From Sorex araneus (Eukaryota > Chordata > Mammalia > Eulipotyphla > Soricidae), in NCBI RefSeq assembly GCF_027595985.1, contig NC_073313.1, forward strand, positions 107,812,552 to 107,876,551: a DNA stretch of 64,000 bases. The letters are read 5' to 3'. Within the stretch, counting starts at the first letter, position 1, and every line of letters begins with the position of its first letter. A model generated the notes under the pieces. That model saw nothing but the letters and a program-made list of their open reading frames with translations, was not told where the DNA came from and made no database searches. Made by a program: the position numbers and the translations under genes. Below are positions 10,620-24,345 of this stretch, piece by piece.

Positions 10620-12745
10620 CTCTAATTGCTGCGCTAAGGCTCACTAAGGACCTACACATCGCCAAATCCAGTAGAAGCATTTGTCTTGCTTGCACCTTGC
10701 CAGAGACACTTATTCCCAATAGAATTTGCTGTCATGATGCGCTGTTCTCCTTTGGCACTTTCCAATATGGTAGCCACTAGACATTTGCAGTTATTGAACA
10801 CTTATTATGTAGCTCCTATAGCTGGGGGAGCCACATTCTGAGTTTCATTTCATTTTACTTCATTGAAACATAATCACCAACAAGGATATTGGCAACCTAG
10901 AAGTTTATTTTCTGTGTTTTCTTTACTGGTGACTTCCTGGTCATTTGTCCTTAGGTCTTAAATCTCATTCTGTGATTTTCTTTTTCACTAATCTTGTCCA
11001 CATCCCAAGCTCTGTTTTCTGGCCCCATCCCTCTCCTGAAATGTAAACTCAGACTACAGTCTTGAACTGCCTGGAGAGGGTAGCCTGGCTATCCTATCGG
11101 CCTTCTATGTCACTCTACCCCAATCTGACCTTAGCTCTCTCCTAAATCAACTTGCAGTTACTGAAGTCACTGACCCAGGGGTCGCCCTAGATGTTTTCTT
11201 TATGTCTGGGCAATTTCCAGGTCATCTTTGTCACTGTGACAGTGCCTGACCAATCTTCAAACATGTGTCTCTGCAGTCCATCGTCCACTCTGCCTCCAGA
11301 GCAGTGTGGCCGGCTGAAACATGAACCTGCCCTTGCCCTGTCCTATTCAAAACCTCTCTATGGCCTCTCACATACAGGATAAAGGTCAGATTCCCTAGCT
11401 GGGCAAACAAGGTTCTTCAGAACGCACGTGTTTTCCCAGCTTCATCTATTGATACGTGACCCCTCCTATGTGATGTTCCCCTTGTGCAGACCGTCTTCAA
11501 CATGCATGCATGCTGTGTCACAGTGCCCCCATACCTTTCCTCTAGAGGTCTCTTCTGCCCAGAATGTTTTTTCTTTCCTTCCTTTAAGCTCTAACTTCAC
11601 CCAACATCTTCTGTCTTCCAAACTTTACCATCTTCTCCAGATCCCCTTCCTCGGTATCCTCATTACTTCCCATGCTTACCTTGTCAGACCATCTCATCAT
11701 TCATTGGCCAGTTGCGGGGTGCTTCTCCAGGGTTGGGGGCTCTCTTGGTTTCTCCTCAGCCCTCCCCAGTGCCCAGCATGGAGCTGCATTTGTGTATTGG
11801 GTCAATGCTGACCAAAGGGGTGAGGTGTAGAAGGGAAGAGGTCAAAGGGATCGGGAAGCAAATTGGAGAAGAAGATAAACTCCCACTCAAGTGTCATCTC
11901 CTTGGCCCAAGTCTTTGCTACCTGGGTAGAGAGGAGGAGAGCAAGAGGCCTTGGGAGGCATGTAGGGATCAGCCTTGGCTGCTGGTGGTACAATTGACTT
12001 CTTTCCCAGCTCTCATCAAATTCCCTTTTGGCAGGAATTGATTTCACAAAAAAAGCTATTATCTTGGTTTTTCCCTACCTTTTGAGCTGAACTTCTTCTC
12101 TCCTCCTGGGATGTGTGACGCTAGTTGAAAATGTCACGGTTTTTCTTCTGGTAGAAAAATAGAATGAAGTTTATGTCTTTAATTTTTCTAAAAATGCTTG
12201 CTTCTCTCTTCCTGGAGAAAAACTGGGTTTTCACTGAGATGAACTCAAGAGCCACAGCCAGGTCTATAGAAAAAAATAGACTGATGTGGGTCTGCATCCA
12301 ATTTGTATAGATCTATGTAGACTACGATCCTCGAGTCCCTCAGTGCTTTCTCTTTTCCTTTCTTTCTCCAAGAAATTAAGTGATCATTTTCTTAAGCGAA
12401 CATTCCAACAGCAGTGAAAAGGCAGGGGAAAAGAACAAAGTCCCCCTTTATAGAAATGCTCATCCCTGTATCAGGTTCCTATATTCTTTCCCTCTTGGAT
12501 GAGATTTTGGATGGCTGGAGTGGCCATGATAAAAATAGCAGGTGCCATCTGTGTACCAACCCAGCTGCTGTATTTACTTGTATCTCTCTCTCTTATTCCT
12601 CCAGCAACCCCATGGGGCAAATGTTCAGATATGTGAAGATGGCTTTAGAGCAGCAGCAGAATTTGCCCAAGAACACCCCTAGAGGCAACATCAGACATAG
12701 GCATCATTCCTACCTCTGACCATAAGGTCTTGGTTTTAAATCTCA
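10620..12745. other. Intronic stretch without lineage-specific repeats
   Basis: No exon is recognised here. Parts of 11200-11760 resemble an old dispersed mammalian repeat: CCACTCTGCCTCCAGAGCAG, CCTATTCAAAACCTCTCTAT, GGATAAAGGTCAGATTCCC and TCTTCTGCCCAGAATG. 10790-10830 (TTATTGAACACTTATTATG) may be another old fragment. No function is assigned. Confidence 0.4.
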
Positions 12746-12749
12746 AAGT

Positions 12750-12940
12750 GGTTTTGTTTGTTTGGTTTGGTTTGGGGGCCTAGGCCAGCTATGCTTGGGG
12801 ATCCCTCCTGGTGGTGCTAGGGGGGACCATATGTGATATTCCTAGCACATATGACCCATCCTAGGATCATTTCTGTTCCTGGGATTGAATTTGGGTCGGC
12901 CAAGTGGCTTATCTGCTGTAATATCTCTCTGGCCCTTTTT
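12750..12940 (-). mobile_element. SOR-type SINE, reverse, old
   Basis: GATCCCTCCTGGTGGTGC, GGGGACCATATGTGATATT, GGGATTGAATTTGGGTCGGC and ATATCTCTCTGGCCC are present. An insertion around CCTAGCACATATGACCCATC interrupts it. Confidence 0.75.
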
Positions 12941-12944
12941 TGTT

Positions 12945-13135
12945 TTATTTTTTTCTTATATTGTATTTGTGTTTGGGGGCCATATCTGGCAGTGCTCAGG
13001 GCTTATTCTTGGATCTGTGCTCAGATATAACTCCTGTTGGGCTCAGGGAACCAGATGAGGTGCCAGGGATTGAAGCTGGTTTAGCTGTGTGCAGGGCAAG
13101 TGCCATACTCACTGTACTCTCTGCCTGGCCCTTGG
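12945..13135 (-). mobile_element. SOR-type SINE, reverse, old
   Basis: GGGGGCCATATCTGGCAGTG, CTCAGATATAACTCCTGTTG, GGTGCCAGGGATTGAAGC and CTGTACTCTCTGCCTGGCCC are in order. It directly follows another reverse copy, so two SINEs lie in tandem. Confidence 0.78.
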
Positions 13136-14659
13136 TTTTGTCTTTTAAAACATTATCTGTAGGCTACTTGATGTTGGTTCCTGCACTTGCCGTGACTTGC
13201 CAGGGGCTGTTTGATGCAGGCACAGAGTAGGCGGGGCTGCCCTAGAATGGTGCTGTTGCATAATATGGAGGCCTGGAGTTTACTTAACTTATCTTTTCAT
13301 TTGGTTTGTTTTTGGTTTCTCAATGTAGGCAACACCGGTCCAAATATCTTTGTGCAAACAAGGGTGGTATGTGGGTTTTGTGTACGTTTGTGTGTTTCGG
13401 GAAGGGGCAAGAGTCCTCCAAGTCCTATTGCTGAGCTAAAGGGTTTGGGTCCTGTGGTTCTCTTGCTAGTCTGTGCCTCTGATCTGCCTGTGGAGTGCTT
13501 TTCATTTCCAGAACCTACTGAATCCAACCAGTTGCCGGAAGTAGCGAGATGAATCAGAAACCTCCCTGCTCACTGGGACTAAGCAAGAGTGTCATGAGAT
13601 AGATGATGCAATAGAGAATGAATGAGTCCAAAGTGGGGTGAGGGCAGGCGGCAGTGAGCATCCTAAGAAACATGACTGCTGGCTGCCCTAAGAGTCCCTT
13701 CCCCCATAACCGGGCAGGGCAGGTTCAGAGGCTGTAAGGCAGAGGTGGTCTGGGGAGGCGCATGGTGAGGGGAGGCCTGGCTGCAGTGAGAGCCTGCACG
13801 CAGCTCTCCTTAGGCCTCCTCCTGGCTGACAACCTTTGCCACTCACATCTTCTTCCTGCAGCCACCGCCTGAGCCATGGGCTATGTCACCACAGCCCAGC
13901 TGCCACCAAAGCAAGACAAAATGAGGCGAGAGGGAAGAAAACCTGGGGAGAGCACCGCCCTGGGGAACAGAGTGAGCTCCAGCTTCAGCTCCAGCCTCAG
14001 CCCCCCCCATGGCCTTTTCTCGCCAGAGGCCAGGGAAGAACACAGGGCCCAGTGCTCCCATGGGAATGGACAGTAAATTCTCCTGGGGAAGCTGGCATGC
14101 TGCCTTGCCACAATATATGTTTTTACAATGGTGGCCACACCAAGGCTTAGGCTTAGACTCTGAGGAACTCTTGCTGAGATAAGGGGACAGATAAGGATAA
14201 CGATGGTGCTGCAGGTGCTTTACGACAGCTGGGCAGCTAGCTGTTGGCACCCGGAACAATGAGGGCCTGGGTGAGTCTTGAAGTGCAGTCCTCTGCCATT
14301 AGCACTTGGGAGTGGGAGAAGGCCAGCCCACCTCCGTTTGTCCATCGGGAAGCTTAGCTTTGTAAAGCAATTTCATTTCCTTGCCATAAAATGGAGGAAT
14401 GGGTTTGGTGCTTTCAGACAGCTCGCTGTCTCAGAAGGGCTTTAGTTAGCCCGTTTCTCCTTCCTCTTCTCCCCTCATGCCCTTCCCCACAAGGTATTCC
14501 TTGGGCCTCTGCCATTCGCCTTTCCCCACTCTCCTTCTACATAGGTGTCTCCCTTACCATTGTGTGCTGAGGATACCTAGAACATCAGCTTCCACTGCTG
14601 TTTCAGTTTGGGACTCAAAATGTAAACTGATCAGCCCTGGAAACAACGGGAAGACAAAG

Positions 14660-14860
14660 GGCTGACTCTGCCTGTGGGAGCCCTAGCTTCAGTCCCCCCC
14701 ACATACACGGTCCCCCGAGAACTCCGTAGGGTGTCTTCCAAGCACAAGAGCCCCTGAGAGCTGCCCCACAGTTCCCCGAGCACTACCTGGAGTGACTTCC
14801 AAGCACAAGATCCTCTGAGCACTGCCAAGTGTGGCCTTCAAACCAAATAGAAACAAAACA
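14660..14860 (+). mobile_element. SOR-type SINE, forward, old, with internal duplication
   Basis: CTTCCAAGCACAAGAGCCCC and CTTCCAAGCACAAGATCCTC are two versions of the SINE middle. Each is preceded by a C-rich GTTCCCCGAGCACT-like block. The end GTGTGGCCTTCAAACC matches the SINE tail. Confidence 0.55.
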
Positions 14861-14924
14861 CTACAGAACTTCCAGCATGGCATGAATTATTGCCTGTGGT
14901 TTCCTCCACTTGCTTGGGAAATAG

Positions 14925-15005
14925 GTAGTCATTCCATTTTCTCCATGAGTAAAACTAAGTTCAGGAGATACCGAGGCTTGCTCAGGACCCTGCAATGGCT
15001 AATCC
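14925..15005 (-). mobile_element. MIR-like fragment
   Basis: CCATTTTCTCCATGAGTAAA, ACTAAGTTCAGGAGATACC and GGCTTGCTCAGGACCCTGCA match the MIR order (tail-to-head on +): CCCATTTTACAGATGAGGAA, ACTGAGGC, GACTTGCCCAAGGTCAC. It is an ancient SINE shared by mammals. Confidence 0.5.
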
Positions 15006-15584
15006 ATGTCTGCTCGGCACCAGCACACTCTGACCCTTACATTGATTGGCCACTTGGACTGCATCCTGCTGCCTAAGAGACATTCCCACTTGGATAGTCA
15101 CACAGACTGCGGTTTCACCTTAGCTAAATTGGCCTCCTTCTCTCATCTTCTGCCTTCTGTTTCTTCTTTTCTTCATGAAAATCTAAGGTATTATCAACCC
15201 AATAAGGCCAGGCTAAACCTCTGGCAGAGTGCTTTTCTAGCTCCATCCTCTTCATCATCCCATCTTGTCCCACGCCCTGCCACTTTCCTGTATTTTGCTT
15301 TTCTTCAGCTCCACTCAGTACCTTTCAAATAATAATCGTCTTCACTAGTTGAATTCTTGTCCTTCTTTGCAGTCTCACTGCCTCAGTTGGCCAGACTGAG
15401 CTTCTCCAGGCACACATTCTCTAGAGATCCCAACCTTTTACTGCCTGGAGGCCCTGCAGTAGAGGTCAAAGTTGGCCCCAGGGGCGAGGCATAGTCCCTC
15501 CAGAAGTTATACTTTGTTTGATCTATTGAACATTCTAATTATTTACCCGGATGCAGAAACCAGGAAATGCTCATAACCATATTT

Positions 15585-15752
15585 CTTTGTGTTTGTGATT
15601 TGGATGCCGCTCCTGGTGGTGCTCAGGAACGATCCCTATCTCTGTGCTCTGTGGTCACACCTGGCAGTGTTCAGGGGATGTGCGGGTACTAGGGATTGAA
15701 GCAGATTCAGCTGCCTCCAGAGTGGTTCAGTGCTGTACTCTCTGACTGGAGA
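15585..15752 (-). mobile_element. SOR-type SINE, reverse, old
   Basis: GGTCACACCTGGCAGTGTTC, GGTACTAGGGATTGAAGC and TGCTGTACTCTCTGACTGG give the reverse order. The first half is partly rearranged. Confidence 0.65.
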
Positions 15753-16079
15753 GTTTCTATCTTCTCTTGCAAAAGGGAGGGGCTAGTACTTTGGGACCCA
15801 AGTCCCCACCAGGTAGTGAATACATGAACCTGTCTTGTGGCTGCCTCCTTTAGAGAGCCTGGGATTTCCATCTGGCCAGTCTCCAGGGGTCCGAAATATT
15901 TTTTCGACCCGGGTCACTCTCCTGTTTGCTTGGTCTAGTGAAGCAGTTAGTTATCTGCTCCTGTGCCTGGAACATTGGGGAGGACAGGAGGAAAGCCCCA
16001 GCTCTCAGCTTGGTGGCAGCCTGTGACTCTCCCTTCTGTTCACCAGTGGCCACTTGGACATCTTGGGAGACCCACAAGG

Positions 16080-16145
16080 GTCTTAGAGCCCTCTGATAGC
16101 CCCTTGTAGCCCCTTAAGACCCCTTATAGCCCATCGAGCCATTAG
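16080..16145. repeat. Short imperfect tandem of TAGCCCCTT-like units
   Basis: GATAGCCCCTTGTAGCCCCTT, then AAGACCCCTTATAGCCC, repeat a 9-11 base unit four to five times with variation. Confidence 0.6.
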
Positions 16146-16883
16146 TCTCCATCCTCCCGACTGCTTTGCTCCCACTGCTGTCTGCCCACAGGCAGGCTGC
16201 TACTCTGGAATGCCAGCGGCCCCCTGACCTTATTCATTTGTCCTTCATTTGCTGTCTACCAAGACGTCCCTTTGCTCCTTTCATAGCCATGCAAGCTGGG
16301 TTCTGCCATGTCCTCCCTAGACCAAGTGGCCCAAACTCTGGCTATCACACTAATCACACTGGGTTCTAAATTGGTGACTGACTTGTCTTCCTCCCCTGGC
16401 CTCTTGACTTCCCATCCCCAAAGATGGCGCAGGGCGTAGAAATGGAATCAGTGCCTAAGGAAATCATAAAATCAGTGACAGTCTGAAGGGAAAAACTTGT
16501 CCAGGATATCATCTTGCCATCTACTTTCTTGGGATGCAAAGCTCCAGATTCTTTTTATTCTGGAGCACCCCTCTTAGTCTTCCTTCATTCACAGCAACAC
16601 CCACACCATCGTAGAAATCATACTCTCGCTCTGCCAGCTCTGGACTCCATCCAGGCCCACTGGGATGTTTGCGCCAAGTGAGGAGAGAGGGAAAAATGTG
16701 TCATTCTTGCTGTTCTGGAGGGAGGGAGCTATTGTCTAACAGCTGGGAAATGGCACTACCATTGGATATGACACAATCTTAAGTTATAGGAATAATAATT
16801 CTGGTTCAGTAATGATTTCATCTAATACACATTAAATACTTAGATTGTGTGTGGCAGCTCCCACATGAAAAGCTCTGATGATA

Positions 16884-17040
16884 TTGGGTCTAGAGAAATA
16901 GTACAGGATTTAAATTCCTTGCCTTGTATACAGTGGCACCCAGTTCCATCTCTTGTATCACATGGTCCACCAAAAGTGTTTCCTGAGCATGTAGGCAGGA
17001 GTAAGCCTTGGGCCAGCTGTCATCCCAAACCAGAACCCCA
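16884..17040 (+). mobile_element. SOR-type SINE, forward, old
   Basis: GGGTCTAGAGAAATAGTACA, CATGGTCCACCAAAAGTG, TTTCCTGAGCATGTAGGCAG and GAGTAAGCCTTGGG match the forward order with high divergence. Confidence 0.6.
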
Positions 17041-17074
17041 GAAAGATACTATTTCCTTTATAACTCACCAATCA

Positions 17075-17375
17075 AAAACTATTATCTCCACTTTATAGAC
17101 AAATACACAGGTTTAATAAATTTAACAGCTTTTGGGGGGGGGGTGTGGAGAGATAGTATGGGGAAAAGCCTTGCATTCCGCCAACACAAGTTCAATTCGC
17201 AGCATTTGCCAGCCCATGAACATCCCTGGGAGGACTCTGAAACGTAGTCAGGTGTAGTTCAAGCAAAACCAAACCGAAAACAATTTTTCCAGAGTTCCAC
17301 AGCCAGTCGTAGAATCTAGAATTGAAACCAAAATCTGTCTGACATCGAAGTTAACATTCTTAACCCCTGTGTTGT
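17075..17375 (-). mobile_element. MIR element split by a SOR-type SINE
   Basis: ATTATCTCCACTTTATAGAC at the left and TTTCCAGAGTTCCACAGCC, AATTGAAACCAAAATCTGTC, TGACATCGAAGTTAACATTC at the right are the two halves of one MIR (tail-to-head on +). The younger SINE at 17133-17282 separates them. Confidence 0.7.
17133..17282 (+). mobile_element. SOR-type SINE, forward, inside MIR
   Basis: A G9 run leads into GTGTGGAGAGATAGTATGGG. CAAGTTCAATTCGCAGCA is the B-box region, and an A-rich CAAGCAAAACCAAACCG tail ends it. It is diverged but younger than the MIR it interrupts. Confidence 0.65.
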
Positions 17376-17432
17376 ACTTTACTAATGATATTCCTCTGTA
17401 GAAACATGGAGAAGTGATTAAACTAGCCTGAA

Positions 17433-17545
17433 GAGGGACAGGGGGAGAGTCCAAAGGACTCGAGCACATGCTTTATATGTAAGAGGCCCAGATTCTATCC
17501 CGAGCACTGCATGACCCTGGGCACTGAGCTATAAGTCCCCCCTTC
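17433..17545 (+). mobile_element. SOR-type SINE, forward, old partial
   Basis: CAGGGGGAGAGTCCAAAGGA, GAGCACATGCTTTATATGTA, CAGATTCTATCCCGAGCACT and GCATGACCCTGGGCACTGAG follow the SINE head and middle. The 3' part is lost. Confidence 0.5.
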
Positions 17546-17644
17546 TCTCCCCCAAGCTCTTGCTGAATGCAACCCCTAACTGAAAGTAATAAAATAAGCC
17601 TAAAAATATGAACATGCAATTATATACATAATGAGTTATTTGAG

Positions 17645-17790
17645 GGCCTTTTTGCCATATCCAGTGCCTATTCCTGGCTCTGTGCTTGGGAATCACTCTT
17701 GGCAGTGCTTGGAGAACCCATGGCGTGCCAGGAATCTGGGCATCCTACATGCAAAGTGCATGCTCAGTCCCTTGAGCTATATCTCCAGCT
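17645..17790 (-). mobile_element. SOR-type SINE, reverse, old
   Basis: CTATTCCTGGCTCTGTGCTT, GGGAATCACTCTTGGCAGTG, CATGGCGTGCCAGGAATC and GAGCTATATCTCCAGCTC are in reverse SINE order. Confidence 0.78.
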
Positions 17791-17805
17791 CAATATTCTA
17801 GTATT

Positions 17806-17995
17806 GTTTGGATTTTTGGTTTGGCTTTTGGATTTGGAGTCACACCTGGTGGTACTATAGGCTTACGCCCAGCCCCATGTTCAGGAGTCTTTCCTGGCAG
17901 GGCTTAGGGGACCATATGAGTTGCCAGGGATCCAGTGTGGATAAGCCACATGCAAGACAAGCACCCTATCAGCTGCACTATCTCTGTAGCCCTGC
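17806..17995 (-). mobile_element. SOR-type SINE, reverse, old
   Basis: GGAGTCACACCTGGTGGTAC, GGGGACCATATGAGTTGCC, CACATGCAAGACAAGCACCC and GCACTATCTCTGTAGCCC follow the reverse order. It sits 15 bases right of another reverse copy. Confidence 0.82.
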
Positions 17996-18408
17996 TGCTA
18001 TTCCAATTCTTAATTAAGAAAAAAACCTGCTAAGACATAGTACAGGGGATTTTGAACTGTGTCACACGCTAGCTCTGTGTTTGAAGAGGCGCGTGTTGGA
18101 GGTGATTTTCTTCATTTTCCTCTGTCTCGCTTTGGTTTCTTAAGGAATGCTAAATGTTCTTTCCTAAGTGTTCATTACTTTTCAAATTTAAAAGCCTTTT
18201 TATAATGGCCTCCCACTAAGCATAGGGTGAAGCTGAGGCTGGGAAGCTAGTGATTCATTTCCAAGCTGAGCACTTGGGTGGTCTGTGGAGTGGCTATCAC
18301 CGAGCTGTGCAAGAAGTGTCCTCTGCACCTGCATCCCCAAGGGGGCCAAAGAAGAGAAGTGGGTCACCAGCGAGGGGCACCGTCTCACTGTCTCCCCTTT
18401 TCCTCCAG

Positions 18409-18509
18409 GTGCTTACACCCCAGAGCCCCTCCGCAGTTTCCAGTGGGCCCTTCTCTCCACTGGCCTCATGTTCTTTTATCACTTCACCGTCTTGCAGATT
18501 TTGGGCCTG
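18409..18509 (+). CDS. TMEM164: TMEM164, penultimate coding exon
   Basis: TMEM164 is a multi-pass membrane protein. It has been reported as an acyltransferase that makes arachidonoyl ether phosphatidylethanolamines linked to ferroptosis. This 101-base exon starts with two bases of a split Gly codon after TCCTCCAG and ends at GGCCTG before GTAAGT. It encodes [12 protein letters not shown], then a hydrophobic segment [20 protein letters not shown] that is one membrane helix with a His near its centre. The frame joins that of the exon at 20180 without a stop. Identification is from memory of the human protein, where this stretch is nearly the same. Earlier exons are outside the window. The overlapping same-strand open frames here do not fit the splice sites. 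Confidence 0.95.
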
Positions 18510-20386
<1,877 letters not shown>

Positions 20387-23300
20387 AGGTGCTTGTGTTG
20401 TTGTTTTTTTTTTTTCTCTCCCCGAGGAAACAAGTCCTGACTTGACTTGGAGAACACCCAGTTCTTGATGAAATCATGGGAGAGGGCAGTAGGGTGTTTG
20501 GTGCATTTCTTCTTTCTTATTCTCCATCCATCTCTTCCACCACTCTTCCCCACTTTTGCCCCCAGGACTTCTCCTGGAGCCTGGGGTGTAGTGCTGAGGG
20601 CTGGCTCTTTCCTCCTTCCTTTGGTTGGTCTCTTTCTCTTGGTTCTTTGTGGCCTTACTGGCAGTCAGTTTCTTTCTGCCGGTTGGTTCTTCCTGCTGGT
20701 CGGTGCTTTAACAGCAGCTGGTTGAAAAGAAAGGGTACAACAGGCAGTTATTCTTTTGGCATTGAAACGGTGAGATTGGGCTGTCTTTTATTCTGCCACT
20801 GCCAGGGACTTTCAGGCTCATACTGGGGTCCCCTTTTGCATCCAGAGTATCCCCCACCATCATGGGGACTGAGGCCTTGTTTCTATACCAGCGGTCAGCG
20901 GAGAGCCAAGGGATTTCCCAGCTCATGGCCGAAATAGAACTGGCCAGCTTCTTCATACTGGTGTCCCATGACTTGAAGCAAGTAGCCAACCAACCACTCC
21001 CTCCAGGAGGCTGCCTGGGGTGAGAGGTGGGAGCACTGCCCAGCCCCAGGACTGCATTTCATGCAGGATGTTGGCGAGCTGTGGTAATTGGCGATCCAAA
21101 TTGAACACGGTTCCAGCGGCCGCAAGTGGTAATCATAGGCAGGACCCCAGTCAATCAGCATGTGAGAACAGAGGATGGACAACTGAAGCCAATCTCAATC
21201 AGAAGGGAGCAGAGATTAATCAACACAAGGGTTAGCTTGAGCAAACGGTCATTTCAATTATAAGCTCCAATTTAGTTGAATGTTAATAATAGATGCCGTT
21301 TTCATCCAGAGTGCCCCTTGAACATTGGTTCTCTGCCTGCCAGCCCCCTGTCTTAAAAGGCAGCTTTCGGGCAGAATGAGCTCCATGTGGATATTTTTGC
21401 TTTTTTAAAAATCTGTTTCAGTTTTTCTATTTTGGCTGATCGGTTTTTGCATGTTGATGTTTGGAGAATATTTTGTTTCTGGGCCTGATTTTGGAGATAC
21501 TCTTGTAGATCAATTTCAGTAGTGGTTGTCATGTCGACATCATGGGTTTGAACTGATGTGGCCACTGGCAGCATAGTCTGAAGTGAGATGTCCCTGAGGC
21601 CAGACTTAGTGCTGACTTGGTGGGGAGAGGGGCCAGGGCACACATTCTCTCATGCCCACCCCTAAATTCATGTCTAGGTGCCACTCACCTAGAGTGGCAG
21701 AGTCCAGGCTATCAGGCCCCATTGCAGGAGGGTCAGTTGCTCTAAAAGGACCACCTTTAGTTCCTCGAGTTAAATGCCGTCATGCGTGGACCTCAAGAAG
21801 GGAGGCAGTGGTGGAGTGCTTGCGGGCTCCTGGTGGTCCTTTCCTTGGAACCTCAGAACAGATTGGCTGAAGAACAGAAACAAACGGTTCAATAACCTCG
21901 TCGGCTGGGCTCCTTTCCTGCCTGCCACTCTAGGCTTCCCAGTGTTCTAGGGCCATTGCCAGTATTGCAGCTGTTACTGTATTAGACCTGGATAGAGCCT
22001 CGGCATCTCCCTGGGCGGGATGTTAGCAAGCAGGCCTACAGGCAGCCGCCAAACGCCAGAGATTGTGTCTGAGCGAGTAGACACCCAGGGCAGCAGCCAT
22101 AGGAGGGACCACCTTTTACAGAGGCCTGCTGGCTTGGAAGTGTGCATTCCCGAGGGTGGGAGTGGAACCCCAGTGCTCTTATTCCCCCTGAACTCCTGTT
22201 GATGCACACACTTGGCGGTGGGCCCTCCTAAAGGGCTTAGCCCCACAGTTCTGTATGCCTCTCACCCCAGGCTTGCCATTCCGCACAGACCTCTCTTGGG
22301 TGGTTGGGTTCATCCTGCCTGGCGTAAATTGTTGCCTGTGGGGATGACTGATAAGGAAATATGCCTGGCTCCTAATGTCCTTGGCCTCTTCACAAAAGGA
22401 AAGGTTGGAAGAAGATTGTGGCAGGTTGTCAGCAGCCTTTGGGCCTGTCTTGTCCTCTGCCAGGACACAGAGACATGTAGACTCTCAGCTGGGAGCTGCA
22501 GCTTGGGTGGGCCAGGTGTTCCAGACGTGAGTCTACAGCCCCCACCCACCGACATCTGCCTGTCTCTGACATGGTTCAGGTTGTGAATTGGCGTGGACCT
22601 TCCCCCACGCTGGCATGTATGCCCCTTCCCTTTGTTCTGGCTACTACTCAGCATCCCATTTCTGCCCAATGCTTTCTGATGCTTACAGGAGAGGTGAGAG
22701 TGCAAGCTACATGCCTGGCAGGGTTGGGCAAGAGAGATACAGCTTGGGTGGGAAGTGGGAGTGGAAACCTGGTCCTTGAGGATCTTGGCTGCCTCAGAGA
22801 TACGGAGATGAGACACAGAGTGAACCTGTTCTGCAAACTTCACCGGAATTTGGAACCTGTACTGGAGGTGTTGTGGGTGCAGCAGGCATCTGAGCTGGTT
22901 TGTACCATACTGGTGTGTACCACCTGGCAGCATCTGGGAGCCTGGCATGCGTGTGTGCACACATGTGTCTGAGACAGTGTTTGTCAGATGGACCTTTTGC
23001 TTGCAAACAAACAGCCCAGCCAGGGAAAGGAGTGCTTCCTCAGGTACCAAGGTGGCCTTGGCCGAGGATCAGGGCAAACAGAAATAGTTGCTTTAGCCAG
23101 CCAGCTTGTGGCATCCACTAGGAAGAGCAAAGAGGGACCAATCTGCTTGCAGCTAACCCCCCAAATTAAAATCAGTCAAAACCAAGTCTTTGATTCAGTC
23201 CACCAAAGATGAGCTGGCCCATCTTTGTCCATCAATGTTTTCCTCTCTGTGAAGCCAGGGACCTGGTCTCCCCATGTCAACCCTCTATTCCAGCTGGTCA

Positions 23301-24345
23301 CGTAGTCAGGAGCTTTGGGGGCCTTGTGAGAGCACAGTTCCAATCGAGTACTCCATCCTAGCTATCAGATCATCCCTTGGGCTGTGCTTCCTCCCCCGCC
23401 CAACAACGTGCTCTTTGTGCTCATTGATAATTGATCATTGATAATTCAGTGTTTGGTGGGGCCCAGCCACTCCCTCTCCCCACACAACCAGTGACGTATC
23501 AGCAGGTAGTGGTCCTGGGGCTGCCAGCACCCCTGAGGGAGTCAGAAGGAGTGAGGGAGAGGAATGGACGGACTGAACCTGTCTGGGAGGAAGAATGCTG
23601 GTGTGGCTGGTGTAGCACCAGGAGTTGGCAAGAAGGAGCGTTTTTTGAACTGACCGTGGCTGTACTTGATAAGGCCCATGCTGGCAAGCGGCGCCCTGCT
23701 AGAGCGGGGCTGTGTCTGCATCTGTGACAGGAATTTTCTTCCTCTTCTGTATATAGTATGCGCCCATCGGGGCTCCGGAACCTCTAGTCGCTGGTTGTGT
23801 TAGTGACAATTTGGTGCACTGCTTCGCTACTCATGGCACGAAACACCCAAAACCAAAAGTCACTCGGAGCAAAGCTGTTGTTCAGGAAGCTCGCTTGCTT
23901 GCACTGTCAGTGTTGTGCTTTATTTTTAAGATTCTTTTTTTTTCTGGATTGGTCTCCTTGAGGCAGGGGTGTGAGGTAGGCCTCGACCCCTTTTCTCCCA
24001 CCTTCCTCCCATTCCTTCTCTTATGATGGAGTTGTGAGGTAGCAGGCAGCCCGGCTTTGTCCCATCCATCAGGCCTCCTCAGCTTGTCTTTGGGACTTGT
24101 CTTCCTATCAGACAGGAGGGCCCAGGCTTGTCTGTCAGGCTGGTCCCAGGGTGGCCTCTGTTCCCCTGAGTTGCGGGGTTTTGCGTGATGCGTCCATGCT
24201 TTTGTAAAACCTTTTGCTTGTATGGAAACTGTTTTTGTACTCACCTTTGGAAGAAAATCATCTTGGATGTATGTGCTTCCTTAATTTTAGACTTAGGCTT
24301 TTTTTTGGTTGACCACACTGAATAAAAAGGACTTAATACTGTTAA
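20387..24345 (+). other. TMEM164: TMEM164 3'UTR
   Basis: About 4 kb follows the stop codon and has no lineage-specific SINE or L1, unlike most of the window. It ends near the AATAAA at 24321. A T13 run lies at about 20402. A 246-codon open frame on the minus strand at 22310-23050 has no recognisable protein and no splice context, so it is not called. The exact end is inferred from the poly(A) signal. Confidence 0.75.
24321..24326 (+). terminator. TMEM164: Polyadenylation signal AATAAA of TMEM164
   Basis: CACTGAATAAAAAGGAC carries a canonical AATAAA. A T/G-rich element (TGTTTGATTTCTTTGCTGTT, from about 24348) follows, as expected downstream of a cleavage site. A second hexamer, ATTAAA, is at about 24369. 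Confidence 0.75.

Larger units (their letters stand above)
1..18408 (+). other. TMEM164: TMEM164 intron (partial, left end outside window)
   Basis: This stretch lies directly upstream of the first recognisable TMEM164 coding exon and ends in a pyrimidine-rich acceptor (TCTCCCCTTTTCCTCCAG). No other TMEM164 exon was recognised here on the + strand. The preceding exon should encode the membrane segment before the Gly-Ala-Tyr-Thr-Pro-Glu sequence and must lie to the left of the window. Human TMEM164 has very large introns, so this length is expected. The stretch holds SINEs, L1 fragments, an LTR and older repeats, listed separately. Segments with no clear assignment include 901-1204, 8350-8840, 9000-9940, 13140-14650 and 15760-16880. 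Confidence 0.8.

Noticed and set aside
13843..14259. 138-codon minus-strand frame with overlapping plus-strand frames
   Set aside because: A GC-rich stretch with open frames on both strands and no known motif. It is not supported as an exon.
22310..23050. 246-codon open frame on the minus strand
   Set aside because: It lies antisense in the TMEM164 3'UTR, shows no recognisable domain and has no splice or promoter context. GC-rich DNA gives such frames by chance.
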